Below, one piece after another: positions 7,726-14,961 of a stretch of DNA of 33,995 nucleotides. Within the stretch, counting starts at the first letter, position 1. Each line of letters opens with the position of its first letter. The notes below the pieces were generated by a model. It was not told the origin of the DNA and made no database searches. It worked only from the letters and a program-made list of their open reading frames with translations. Source of the DNA: Bacteroidota bacterium (GTDB lineage: Bacteria; Bacteroidota; Bacteroidia; Chitinophagales; Chitinophagaceae); contig JANXUL010000308.1 of NCBI GenBank assembly GCA_025356235.1, positions 1-33,995 of the forward strand, given 5' to 3'. The translations under genes were made by a program, and so were the position numbers.

Positions 7726-8676
7726 TTATCCCACGAATTGCCGGACGGATAAAAAAACCAGGGCCGCAAAGATTGCCGATATAGGTAAGGTAAGTAACCA
7801 GGATAAACCTATTTTACCAATTTCCTTTGAATTGGCTTCGCCACTGATCAATCCTATTCCATAAATGCTACCAACAGATACATGCGTGGTGGAAACTGGC
7901 AGTCCGCACAGGCTGGCAACAATAACCAGGACACCCGTAATTAAATTTGCACTGAAACCCTGGGCATGCGTAAGTTTAGTGATCTTATTGCTCATGGTAT
8001 TGGCCACTCTTTTTGCATTCATCCATCCACCAATTGCAATGGTGACAGACAACAGGAGAAAATTAACGGGTAATGAGAATAAATTGCATACCAGCAAAAG
8101 TGAAACCAGTTTTGGCGTATCGTTCAATCCTCTAGCAAAACTTACAATGCCTGCGGTAACACAATGGGCCAAAGTAAGCAGGCGCGAATTATTTACAAGC
8201 CGATTACGGAAGAAAAGCCAGGCCAGCATACTAATACCAATGGCCAGAACGGGGCTTAATATGAGTGGAAGAAAAAAAGCCTTACCCAACTTTTCAAAAT
8301 TAACCTGGTTGCCCGATGCAATCAGGCCCGCACCAACAAGCGCACCTACCAGGCTATGTGTTGTGGATATCGGAAACCCTGTTTTGGTGGCAAGTAAAAC
8401 GGTTAGTCCCGCTGCAAGTGCCACAGCAAAAGCAAAGCGGATTGAACCGGCTATATCATCAGCAACCAATCCCTTGCCTGAAAAATTTTTCACCAGTGAT
8501 GCCGCGAAAAAAAACGAACAAACAGAGCCCGCAAAAGTAGCAATGGTTGCCAGCGTTAATGATTGCCTGTAATTAAGCGTACCACTGCCCCATAGGGTTG
8601 CCACCCCTTTAAAATTATCGTTTCCGCCGTTGGAATAAGTTACCAATAAAACCGCCATTAGCAGTATGGCTATCAT
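7726..8676 (-). CDS. PiT-family inorganic phosphate permease
   Basis: 316 residues from ATG 8676, four bases after the TonB receptor stop codon; a longer frame would overlap the receptor and lacks family similarity. The two inverted PiT halves are visible: NGGNDNFKG (about 16-24) with FPISTTHSLVGALVGAG in the first, and ARGLNDTPK with LPVSTTHVSVGSI in the second. About ten hydrophobic segments give an inner-membrane symporter that takes up phosphate (often as a metal-phosphate complex) with protons or sodium. The protein is at the short end for the family. Unlike many Bacteroidota PiT loci, no DUF47/PhoU-like regulator is adjacent; instead the gene is coupled to an outer-membrane receptor, suggesting a joint uptake route. 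Confidence 0.94.
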   Translation of the reverse strand: MIAILLMAVLLVTYSNGGNDNFKGVATLWGSGTLNYRQSLTLATIATFAGSVCSFFFAASLVKNFSGKGLVADDIAGSIRFAFAVALAAGLTVLLATKTGFPISTTHSLVGALVGAGLIASGNQVNFEKLGKAFFLPLILSPVLAIGISMLAWLFFRNRLVNNSRLLTLAHCVTAGIVSFARGLNDTPKLVSLLLVCNLFSLPVNFLLLSVTIAIGGWMNAKRVANTMSNKITKLTHAQGFSANLITGVLVIVASLCGLPVSTTHVSVGSIYGIGLISGEANSKEIGKIGLSWLLTLPISAIFAALVFLSVRQFVG

Positions 8677-8680
8677 ACGT

Positions 8681-11600
8681 TTAAAAATTATAGCGTAAAG
8701 TAAGTTGCCCCTGAGCCCTTGAAGTAATCGGATCAACCTGCCAGGGCGTGGATGATGGATTGTTAAAATTTAATAAAGGTTTGTTTGCCGCATTGATACT
8801 TTGTAAACTGAGTAATTGGTAATTACCGTTTAACAGGTTGGGTACAAAATATTGTTTACCCCAATTGCGCGAAATCAGGTTCGACAGGTTAAATACATCC
8901 AGTGACAGCTGGATACTCCGGGCTTTATTATGCAAAGGGAAACTATGGCTTAGTTTCATATCTAGCTCCTGGTTCCAGGGTGTTCTGGCACCATTGCGTT
9001 CGGCATAAGCGCCAATTCGTTTCTGAAGGTATTTGTCGTTCTGAATGTAGGCAGATAAATCAGCCCATTGCTGTGCGGCGCTTACGGTGATATTCCCGTT
9101 TGCATCTTTTATATCGGTGAGGTTGGCATCTGATTGAGAAACGGGAATATAAATCAGGTCATTGTTGGGCGACCCATCGCGATTGATATCACCAATGTAT
9201 ACATACGAATAGGGGCTGCCCGATTGAAGGGTATATACAAGTGCGAGTGAGGTTTGTCCCCCCTTTTTCCAGGTAATTTGTTTCTGGATAAAACTTAGCA
9301 GGCGGTGCCTGAGGTCTGCATTGGCGTAAGTTAGTTTGGGATCATTGGGAAGGATTGTCTGGTTAAATTCCCAATTCGCCTGTGGCGAGTTGCGTGCACC
9401 ATTAGCGATATCTTTTGATAATCCATAGGTATATGAAACGCAGAAGCTCAAATTATTTTTGAATGCTTTTGATACCGTACCCGAAAACTGGTATTTGTAT
9501 CCCTGCGAAGTATTGGTAAGCAGGAAAACATTGGTAAACCCGGTACCGATTTTCTGCTGGTTACCCGTTCCGAGATATACAGGTCTGTTATCGCCGCTGC
9601 CACTGAGTGTGGCAGTAGAATCCTTCAGGTTAATGGTTTTATATAATACATCCTGGATGGTTTTTGTATAGATGCCTTCCAGTGTGAAGGTCCAGTTATC
9701 GGCTGTTTTATAATCAATACCCAGGCTGGTACGGAATACCTGTGGTAATGTAAAGTTATTATCAAGCAGGTTGATCTCGGTAAGATTGGGCTGGTAAGCG
9801 GCTGCCACCTGCGACAGGTCGCTGATAAGTGGAACGGTAGCTCCACCCGGCCGGTAATCTACGTTTCCATATTTTTTTCCATCATTATAGTAGGGGTATG
9901 CCAGCCAGTTAAAAGGTAAACGGCCATTGAATATACCGGCACCACCACGCAATTGTAAATTTCTGTTACCCAGCAGGTCCCAGTTAAAACCAATCCTGGG
10001 TGCCACTTGTGGTTGTGAATTTGTTTTATTCTGGTATCCGGCAAAAGCAGGAATACCGGTTACTTTTGCATTGGGTTGCTCCACATCCGGCTGAACGGTG
10101 ATGTCGAAACGGATTCCGGCGGTTAAATTAAAATTCTTGCTCACCGCCCATTCGTCCTGCAGGTATTGGCTCAAAAGAAGCACATGAAACTTTGCAGAAG
10201 AAGCATTTCTATTGTAGTCATACGTATTATCACCTAAATTATATACCCCTCTTATCCTGGAAGGTTTTGATGCAAAAAAATTGGCCGGGCTGCTATACGC
10301 CCAACGGCCATTCCAGGCAGTTAGAAACCGGTAGTCAATTGCATAGATTTCGTTATGCGTGCCGAGGGTGATGGTATGTTTGTTGCGGTAAAAAACAAGG
10401 TTATCTGTAAGTTCGGTTGTTTTAAGGGTAAGGCCATAAATAGCTGCTTCGCGGTAGGCGCCGGCGAAAATGGTATTAGCGGTATTATAGGTGATTTCAA
10501 TATGCGGAAACAAATCTCCCCGTATATCCCGGCGGTCGTTTACGGTTGTATAGCCAATGATCAGGTTATTGGAAAGCTTATTGGAAAAATTACTTTTTAA
10601 TTCCAGTACCGTACTATTGGTTTTACTGATATGCCGGTACCCCTGGCTTTCAAAATTAAGTGCATTGGCGCCCCTTTCAAGGTAGTCGCCAAAAGCAGCC
10701 ACATAATTGTTGCGAAGCTGCAGCTTATGTTTTTCATTAATGTTCCAGTCTATCCTTGCAAAAAATTTATTGCTATGTGTTTCAATAGAAACATCACTAT
10801 ACGAGCCACTCTTGTAGCCATATCTTGATAGCAAGGTATCTGAAATGGCTTTAGCTATGTCAAAAGGAACAGCTGCCTCTTTAGTTCCGGGAGCAAATAA
10901 TACAGGTTCTTTCCGTCGGCCCAGTTCTGCCGAAACAAAATAAAATAACCGGTTCTTTTTTAATGCGCCGCCAATACGGAGGCCCGACTGGTAATCATAA
11001 AAGTTTTCAATCGGTGTTCGTGCCGCATCGGCACTTCTGCCGGTTAAAGACTGGTTGCGGCCGCTAAAGAAAACAGATCCCTGTGTTTCATTTGTACCAC
11101 TTCTGGTAACGGCATTAATACTTCCTCCGGTAAAATTACCTGCTGTTACATTAAAAGGAGAAATGGCTACCTGTACTTCCTGCACACTTTCAAGGCTGAT
11201 GGGTTGCGTACGTGCCAGGCTACCCGGCGTACCGGAGGCCTGTGAACCTCCCGCCCCGCTTGCCGGTTCGGTAAAACCGAATGCATCATTTAAGGCGGCC
11301 CCATCAATACTCAGGTTGTTATACCGGTAATTGGTACCTGCAAAACTATTGCCACTTGCCTGCGGGGAGAGCCGCGTGAAATCCTGTAAACTTCTTGAGA
11401 TAGATGGTAATTGTGCAAGCTGCTCTTTAGTAATATTACTGGCGGCACCATTTCTTTTTCGGTTAAAAAGGCTGCTGCGTTTTCCATTTACGGTTACCTC
11501 TTCTATTCGTTTGGATACTGACAGTATTTCGAAATCATGCACATAAAAATTACCCAGAGACAGATAAATATTCCGGAGGGTATCATTTCCAAAGCCGGTG

Positions 11601-11854
11601 AAGGAACAGGTAATAGTATAAGGCCCGCCGCTTTTCATATTGGGCAGAATATAATTACCATTGTTTTGTGTTACGGTCCGGTACCGCTCGCCGGTAAGTT
11701 CATGAACAGCAGAAATAATAGCACCTGATAGCTTTTCCCCGCCAGGTACAACCACATAGCCTTTGATGCTCGAACTGGTAACCTGGCTAAAAGAAAATAC
11801 AGGTAGCAATAAAAAGATCACCCACGCAATGCGCATGTATTTGATACAAATCAT
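8681..11854 (-). CDS. Oar-like TonB-dependent outer-membrane receptor
   Basis: 1057 residues. Start at ATG 11854; an ATG at 11836 (MRIAWVIFLLLP) is equally possible and gives a tidier signal peptide ending SFSQ. Residues ~25-110 form a carboxypeptidase-regulatory-like beta-sandwich (SIKGYVV...GAIISAVHELTGERYRTVTQNNGNY). The plug follows (EEVTVNG, QLAQLPSISRSLQDFTRLSPQ, NLSIDGAALNDAFGF, then SVQEVQVAISPFNVTAGNFTGGSINAV read across ~225-250). The rest is a 22-strand barrel pattern ending in LTLRYNF with a terminal Phe. The architecture matches Oar/SusC-like receptors that import large ligands using TonB energy. No SusD partner is next to it. The PiT gene begins 4 nt after it and DUF2064 ends 49 nt before it, so the three may be cotranscribed. 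Confidence 0.93.
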   Translation of the reverse strand: MICIKYMRIAWVIFLLLPVFSFSQVTSSSIKGYVVVPGGEKLSGAIISAVHELTGERYRTVTQNNGNYILPNMKSGGPYTITCSFTGFGNDTLRNIYLSLGNFYVHDFEILSVSKRIEEVTVNGKRSSLFNRKRNGAASNITKEQLAQLPSISRSLQDFTRLSPQASGNSFAGTNYRYNNLSIDGAALNDAFGFTEPASGAGGSQASGTPGSLARTQPISLESVQEVQVAISPFNVTAGNFTGGSINAVTRSGTNETQGSVFFSGRNQSLTGRSADAARTPIENFYDYQSGLRIGGALKKNRLFYFVSAELGRRKEPVLFAPGTKEAAVPFDIAKAISDTLLSRYGYKSGSYSDVSIETHSNKFFARIDWNINEKHKLQLRNNYVAAFGDYLERGANALNFESQGYRHISKTNSTVLELKSNFSNKLSNNLIIGYTTVNDRRDIRGDLFPHIEITYNTANTIFAGAYREAAIYGLTLKTTELTDNLVFYRNKHTITLGTHNEIYAIDYRFLTAWNGRWAYSSPANFFASKPSRIRGVYNLGDNTYDYNRNASSAKFHVLLLSQYLQDEWAVSKNFNLTAGIRFDITVQPDVEQPNAKVTGIPAFAGYQNKTNSQPQVAPRIGFNWDLLGNRNLQLRGGAGIFNGRLPFNWLAYPYYNDGKKYGNVDYRPGGATVPLISDLSQVAAAYQPNLTEINLLDNNFTLPQVFRTSLGIDYKTADNWTFTLEGIYTKTIQDVLYKTINLKDSTATLSGSGDNRPVYLGTGNQQKIGTGFTNVFLLTNTSQGYKYQFSGTVSKAFKNNLSFCVSYTYGLSKDIANGARNSPQANWEFNQTILPNDPKLTYANADLRHRLLSFIQKQITWKKGGQTSLALVYTLQSGSPYSYVYIGDINRDGSPNNDLIYIPVSQSDANLTDIKDANGNITVSAAQQWADLSAYIQNDKYLQKRIGAYAERNGARTPWNQELDMKLSHSFPLHNKARSIQLSLDVFNLSNLISRNWGKQYFVPNLLNGNYQLLSLQSINAANKPLLNFNNPSSTPWQVDPITSRAQGQLTLRYNF

Positions 11855-11903
11855 AAATTAAGATTAGGTCGGGATTATTCAGTAATAGTTAGTAGCCGGT
11901 TTT

Positions 11904-12599
11904 CTACCAGGCGAAAAAAAACAGGGCAGGCGGCCCCCTGAATAAAAGCTGTAGGCTGAAGGAGGAGCGAATGAAAGAGGGTTTACGTATGGGTAACTTC
12001 TTTATAAAACGAAACAGTAATTGTTTCAGTATCTGCCACAAAGAATGGTGAATAGATGTGCTCTTTAATAAATTATGCAGATCTCCGTTATGATTGATAT
12101 CAGTGTAAGTGGAAATGGTTTGGTATGCTACGCCGGCTTTACTGAGCCGGTTGATCAATGGCGGCAGCACGAGCGCTGTATTCCAAGTAATGGTATCCAG
12201 GATACCGGTTTCGAAAAAGTTTTTTGAAATACCAATCAGGTGCACGCCGCCATGGGTATCGGGACCAAGACAAAAAACACCCCGTTCAACCAGTTGCCTG
12301 CTGTGCAGGAGGTCCTGTGTGGTACGCTGCGGGCAATCTGCACCCACAGCAATTACATTGGAGTACCCCAGGTCAAATACCTGCCGGATGGCGTTATTAA
12401 AACGTTCGCCGAATGTGGTGCCTTTTTGTTGGGATTCATCTATCGGGTAAAAAGGAATACCTGAGGCCTTAACACAATTAAGGGTTTGTTGGTACAGGAA
12501 CCTGTGTATAGCCTGCTCACCGGGCCTATCCAGTTTTTTATGGAGCTGCTCAGCCCTTACACTTCTGGCAAAAACAAGTATGGCGGTAGTATGGGGCAA
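11904..12599 (-). CDS. DUF2064 / TIGR04282-type glycosyltransferase-fold protein
   Basis: 231 residues. There is no ATG in the frame upstream of the domain, so the likely start is TTG 12599 (MPHTTAILVFARSV). The GT-A/nucleotidyltransferase-like fold of DUF2064 is recognisable: AILVFARS at the N-terminus, GTTFGERFNNAI, AVGADCPQ (metal/nucleotide-binding DxD-like acidic site) and LGPDTHGGVHLIGIS, with an acidic ...TYTDINHNGDLHNLL segment near residue 170. The basic, aromatic tail after ~185 is beyond the domain and looks poorly conserved. Members occur with radical-SAM and lipid/sugar genes, but no defined reaction is established. It is the first gene of a minus-strand group with the TonB receptor and PiT permease. 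Confidence 0.85.
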   Translation of the reverse strand: MPHTTAILVFARSVRAEQLHKKLDRPGEQAIHRFLYQQTLNCVKASGIPFYPIDESQQKGTTFGERFNNAIRQVFDLGYSNVIAVGADCPQRTTQDLLHSRQLVERGVFCLGPDTHGGVHLIGISKNFFETGILDTITWNTALVLPPLINRLSKAGVAYQTISTYTDINHNGDLHNLLKSTSIHHSLWQILKQLLFRFIKKLPIRKPSFIRSSFSLQLLFRGPPALFFFAW

Positions 12600-12971
12600 A
12601 TTTAGTTTTGATAACGAGGTTAACTTAAAAATAATCCATTCTTTACTTACAGCCTTAGCTTATATACAAAAGAAACAAGCCTTTGTTGGTAAATACGGGT
12701 AAAATAGTTGAAAAGTTTTATGCCGAGGTTATTTTCTACCAAGTTGTAAAAGGGTTATCCGGTTAGGCCTTATACAAGTGAGAGAATGTTTCGGTTTTAA
12801 GGGGCACATAAATGAACAAGGGAAATGCCTATCAAAAAAGGTGGGAATTATGTAATTATTTTAAAAATACCTGTAATGATTTGTGTTTGGTTTATATCAA
12901 CCTTTACTTATACTCACCAATTTAAATAAACCGGCAACCACCACTTGGAGTGGAAGCCACAAATTTTTTAC
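12600..12971. other. Divergent intergenic region, nothing recognised
   Basis: Separates the minus-strand DUF2064 gene from the plus-strand DUF6799 gene, so it should hold both promoters. A TTTG-type element lies near 12884-12893, but no convincing -7 TAnnTTTG partner was found. No ORF, RNA or strong hairpin seen. Confidence 0.4.
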
Positions 12972-13295
12972 ATGAAAAAAATACTGATTTTAGCAATTGC
13001 CTTTTCACTAAGTGCCGGGGCATTTGCGCAGGATAAGATGGACAAGATGGACAAAAAAATGGATCACAAGATGGGCATGAAGAAAAACTGTGTGATGATG
13101 GAAGATGGCAAGATGATGGTGATGAAAGGTGGCAAATCAATGATGATGAGCAAAGACATGAAAATGACTAATGGTACTATGGTTATGACAAATGGCTCAG
13201 TAAAAATGAAAAACGGTAAAACCATGATGATGAAAAATGGTGATTGTATGTACATGAACGGAAAGATGGATAAGATGATGCCACACAAAATGTAA
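12972..13295 (+). CDS. Secreted Met/Lys-rich DUF6799 protein
   Basis: 107 residues from ATG 12972; the frame reaches back to a TTG at 12945, but MKKILILAIAFSLSAGAFAQ is an obvious signal peptide with cleavage after AFAQ. The mature part is extraordinarily rich in Met, Lys, Asp and Gly, built of short repeats of the type DGKMM(V/M)MK, NGTMVM, NGSVKMKNGKTMMMKNG, with two Cys (NCVMM and GDCMYM). This matches DUF6799, a family common in Bacteroidota. Met-rich extracytoplasmic repeats often bind Cu(I) or other soft metals, which is an inference here; no classical copper-chaperone motif is present. A strong terminator follows 56 bases after the stop. Confidence 0.88.
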   Translation: MKKILILAIAFSLSAGAFAQDKMDKMDKKMDHKMGMKKNCVMMEDGKMMVMKGGKSMMMSKDMKMTNGTMVMTNGSVKMKNGKTMMMKNGDCMYMNGKMDKMMPHKM

Positions 13296-13351
13296 TGCTT
13301 GCAATAATTGCGAAGAACAGTATTTAAAACCTGCTATCAAAAACAGGTTGT

Positions 13352-13393
13352 AAAAAGCGGCACTCCTAAAAAACAGGTAAGTGCCGCTTTTTT
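13352..13393 (+). terminator. Intrinsic terminator of the DUF6799 gene
   Basis: A 13-bp stem (AAAAAGCGGCACT 13352-13364 with AGTGCCGCTTTTT 13380-13392) around a 15-base loop, with Ts at the 3' side. The A-rich left arm means it may also work leftward. Confidence 0.85.
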
Positions 13394-13415
13394 AAAGAAG
13401 GGAGATGATACCGCT

Positions 13416-13443
13416 GTTTAATTTCTACGAGCAGAAATTAAAC
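13416..13443. repeat. 11-bp AT-rich perfect hairpin
   Basis: GTTTAATTTCT (13416-13426) and AGAAATTAAAC (13433-13443) flank a 6-base loop (ACGAGC). There is no T tract after it on either strand, so a terminator role for the minus-strand regulator gene is possible but not compelling. Confidence 0.5.
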
Positions 13444-13623
13444 TTATCCTTTTCCTGGAAAGTCTTCTTATAAAAAAGCGGTTGATAATACGATCAATCT
13501 GCTTTAGCGAATAAACGGTAATTTGCTATGGCTACTTCGTAATACATGTGGCAACCTGCTATATTAACTCAAATGAGTAAGTGCAGTTATGATTTCTAAA
13601 ACAGAAGTATTGAGGGGTATTTT

Positions 13624-14040
13624 TTAAGCATGGGTGCCAATGTTAAATAGGGAACCGATATTTTCAAAGGTTTCTTTAATGCCGGTAAATGAAATGGATT
13701 TTTTGTAAAACCGTAATACTTGTAACTCCTGGGCATGCGATACTTCTATTTCGGTTCTTGATGTAGAAAATAGTAAGAACGGGATGTCTTTTACGATAGC
13801 CCCGGCGTTAAGCAATTTATCACGTAATTGAAAACCGGTTAGTTTAGGCATATTAACATCCGAAATAATAAAAAGGGGGGTTATACCGGATTCCAGTAAA
13901 AAAACAAGGGCTGCCTCTGGCTTATTAAATGTAATGATTTGGTTAGGAAAGCACAATTCAATAGCCATCTCTTTCATCAACTCGAGGTCCTCGGTGTCGT
14001 CGTCTATGAAGACGATGGGGTTACTTCTCAGGGAATCCAT
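13624..14040 (-). CDS. Single-domain response regulator (receiver only)
   Basis: 138 residues from ATG 14040 (the frame extends to a TTG at 14070, but the ATG is next to the domain start). The receiver hallmarks are all present: FIDDD (acidic cluster at 13-15), FIISDVNMP with phospho-acceptor Asp61, LLFSTS (Ser/Thr switch near 92-94) and RFYKKS (conserved Lys near 113). There is no output domain, so it likely acts as a phosphotransfer shuttle or by protein contact. Similar stand-alone receivers are abundant in Chitinophagaceae. No kinase is adjacent on this side; the kinases at 17956-20772 are the nearest candidates. Confidence 0.92.
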   Translation of the reverse strand: MDSLRSNPIVFIDDDTEDLELMKEMAIELCFPNQIITFNKPEAALVFLLESGITPLFIISDVNMPKLTGFQLRDKLLNAGAIVKDIPFLLFSTSRTEIEVSHAQELQVLRFYKKSISFTGIKETFENIGSLFNIGTHA

Positions 14041-14418
14041 AACAAGGTGTTTTAGATCTTTAATAAGCAATTACTACACAAAGATCTAGTACACAACCTG
14101 TTTAACGTTTACACATATAGGGCAAAAATTTACAAAAATCACATATTTTTTGGGTTGATGCTACAACTTTGCTTATTAGCAAATGAGCGGAAGAAGACTG
14201 TTTCTTAACAGTTGAATACATGTAACACGATACTACCCGGGCATACTACACTTGATCACCCCAAAAACAATCCCCTCATTATTTTTACGACTATTTAAAC
14301 AGGGGTTCTATAAATAATTTAGACATATGGATTTTCTGTATACTCAGGCCGGTCATTTTGAAAAAAGCGGCAGGCATATCAGAATTAATTTTGAAAAAAC
14401 AATAAAGTTGTGTAAGAA
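14041..14418. other. Gene-free stretch upstream of the receiver gene
   Basis: AT-rich region between two minus-strand genes (SET protein and receiver). A weak CCCC/GGGG hairpin with a T-rich side lies near 14255-14290 in the minus orientation and could end the SET transcript. No ORF or RNA gene recognised. Confidence 0.35.
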
Positions 14419-14838
14419 TTATTTGTAACCATCCAGCCCCTCAACAAGCTTCCCATAATCAACCAGTAATTCTTCCCCGGTGGCAATATCCCTGGTGGTT
14501 TCAAAATATTCTCCATCCAACACAGATATGATATTTGGGGTATTGGAATGGTTGAGGTAATTAACCATATCCATCACTTTACAACCATGATCGGGAATAA
14601 AATAATGCGCTTCATCATACAGATAATAAGTTTCAATGAACTCTTTGGCATGCGCAGGCAATTGCTCAGCTTCTGCTATGCTGAGTTTTATCCATCTTCC
14701 GGTATCTTTTGAAAAAACCGTTTTGCACCCTTTTGGAATATCGCAAACAGCAAAAACACCTATGCCATGTATGGGCGATGATTTGAGTGCGGCAAAAGTT
14801 TCGTTTTTTAATTCGTGAAGCAGTTCTTCTTTTGTCAT
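14419..14838 (-). CDS. Stand-alone SET-domain protein (putative protein lysine methyltransferase)
   Basis: 139 residues from ATG 14838. The three SET signatures are in order: SPIHGIGVFA (21-30; the SAM-binding GxG region), NYLNHSN (93-99; the pseudoknot NHxxxPN-type motif, with N101-P following) and GEELLVDYG (121-129; catalytic Tyr128). The length equals a bare SET domain with no pre- or post-SET zinc clusters. Eukaryotic SET enzymes methylate lysines; small bacterial versions are scattered and their substrates are mostly unknown. It has no signal peptide, so it acts in the cytoplasm. It is followed 378 bases later by the receiver gene and preceded by the GH63-like gene, with no obvious functional partner. 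Confidence 0.88.
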   Translation of the reverse strand: MTKEELLHELKNETFAALKSSPIHGIGVFAVCDIPKGCKTVFSKDTGRWIKLSIAEAEQLPAHAKEFIETYYLYDEAHYFIPDHGCKVMDMVNYLNHSNTPNIISVLDGEYFETTRDIATGEELLVDYGKLVEGLDGYK

Positions 14839-14961
14839 TGGCGGGTCTTTTATACAAACAAAATATGTATGGGCCGTGAAAACAATAAATCTATTAAACA
14901 GTAGCCTCTTAACCGTTGCGTTGCAGGCTAAAATATTTTTTCACAATGGCTGATGAAAGGT

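Larger units (their letters stand above)
13296..13623. other. Convergent intergenic region with two hairpins
   Basis: Lies between the DUF6799 gene (plus) and a response regulator (minus). It contains the DUF6799 terminator (13352-13393) and an AT-rich 11-bp perfect hairpin (13416-13443). No ORF or RNA gene recognised in the remainder. Confidence 0.5.

Noticed and set aside
7865-8572. 235-codon plus-strand frame opposite the PiT permease gene.
   Set aside because: The minus-strand frame has unmistakable PiT motifs; the plus-strand product has no recognisable pattern.
11055-11728. Plus-strand frames opposite the TonB receptor.
   Set aside because: They are antisense shadows of the plug-domain coding sequence without any family pattern.
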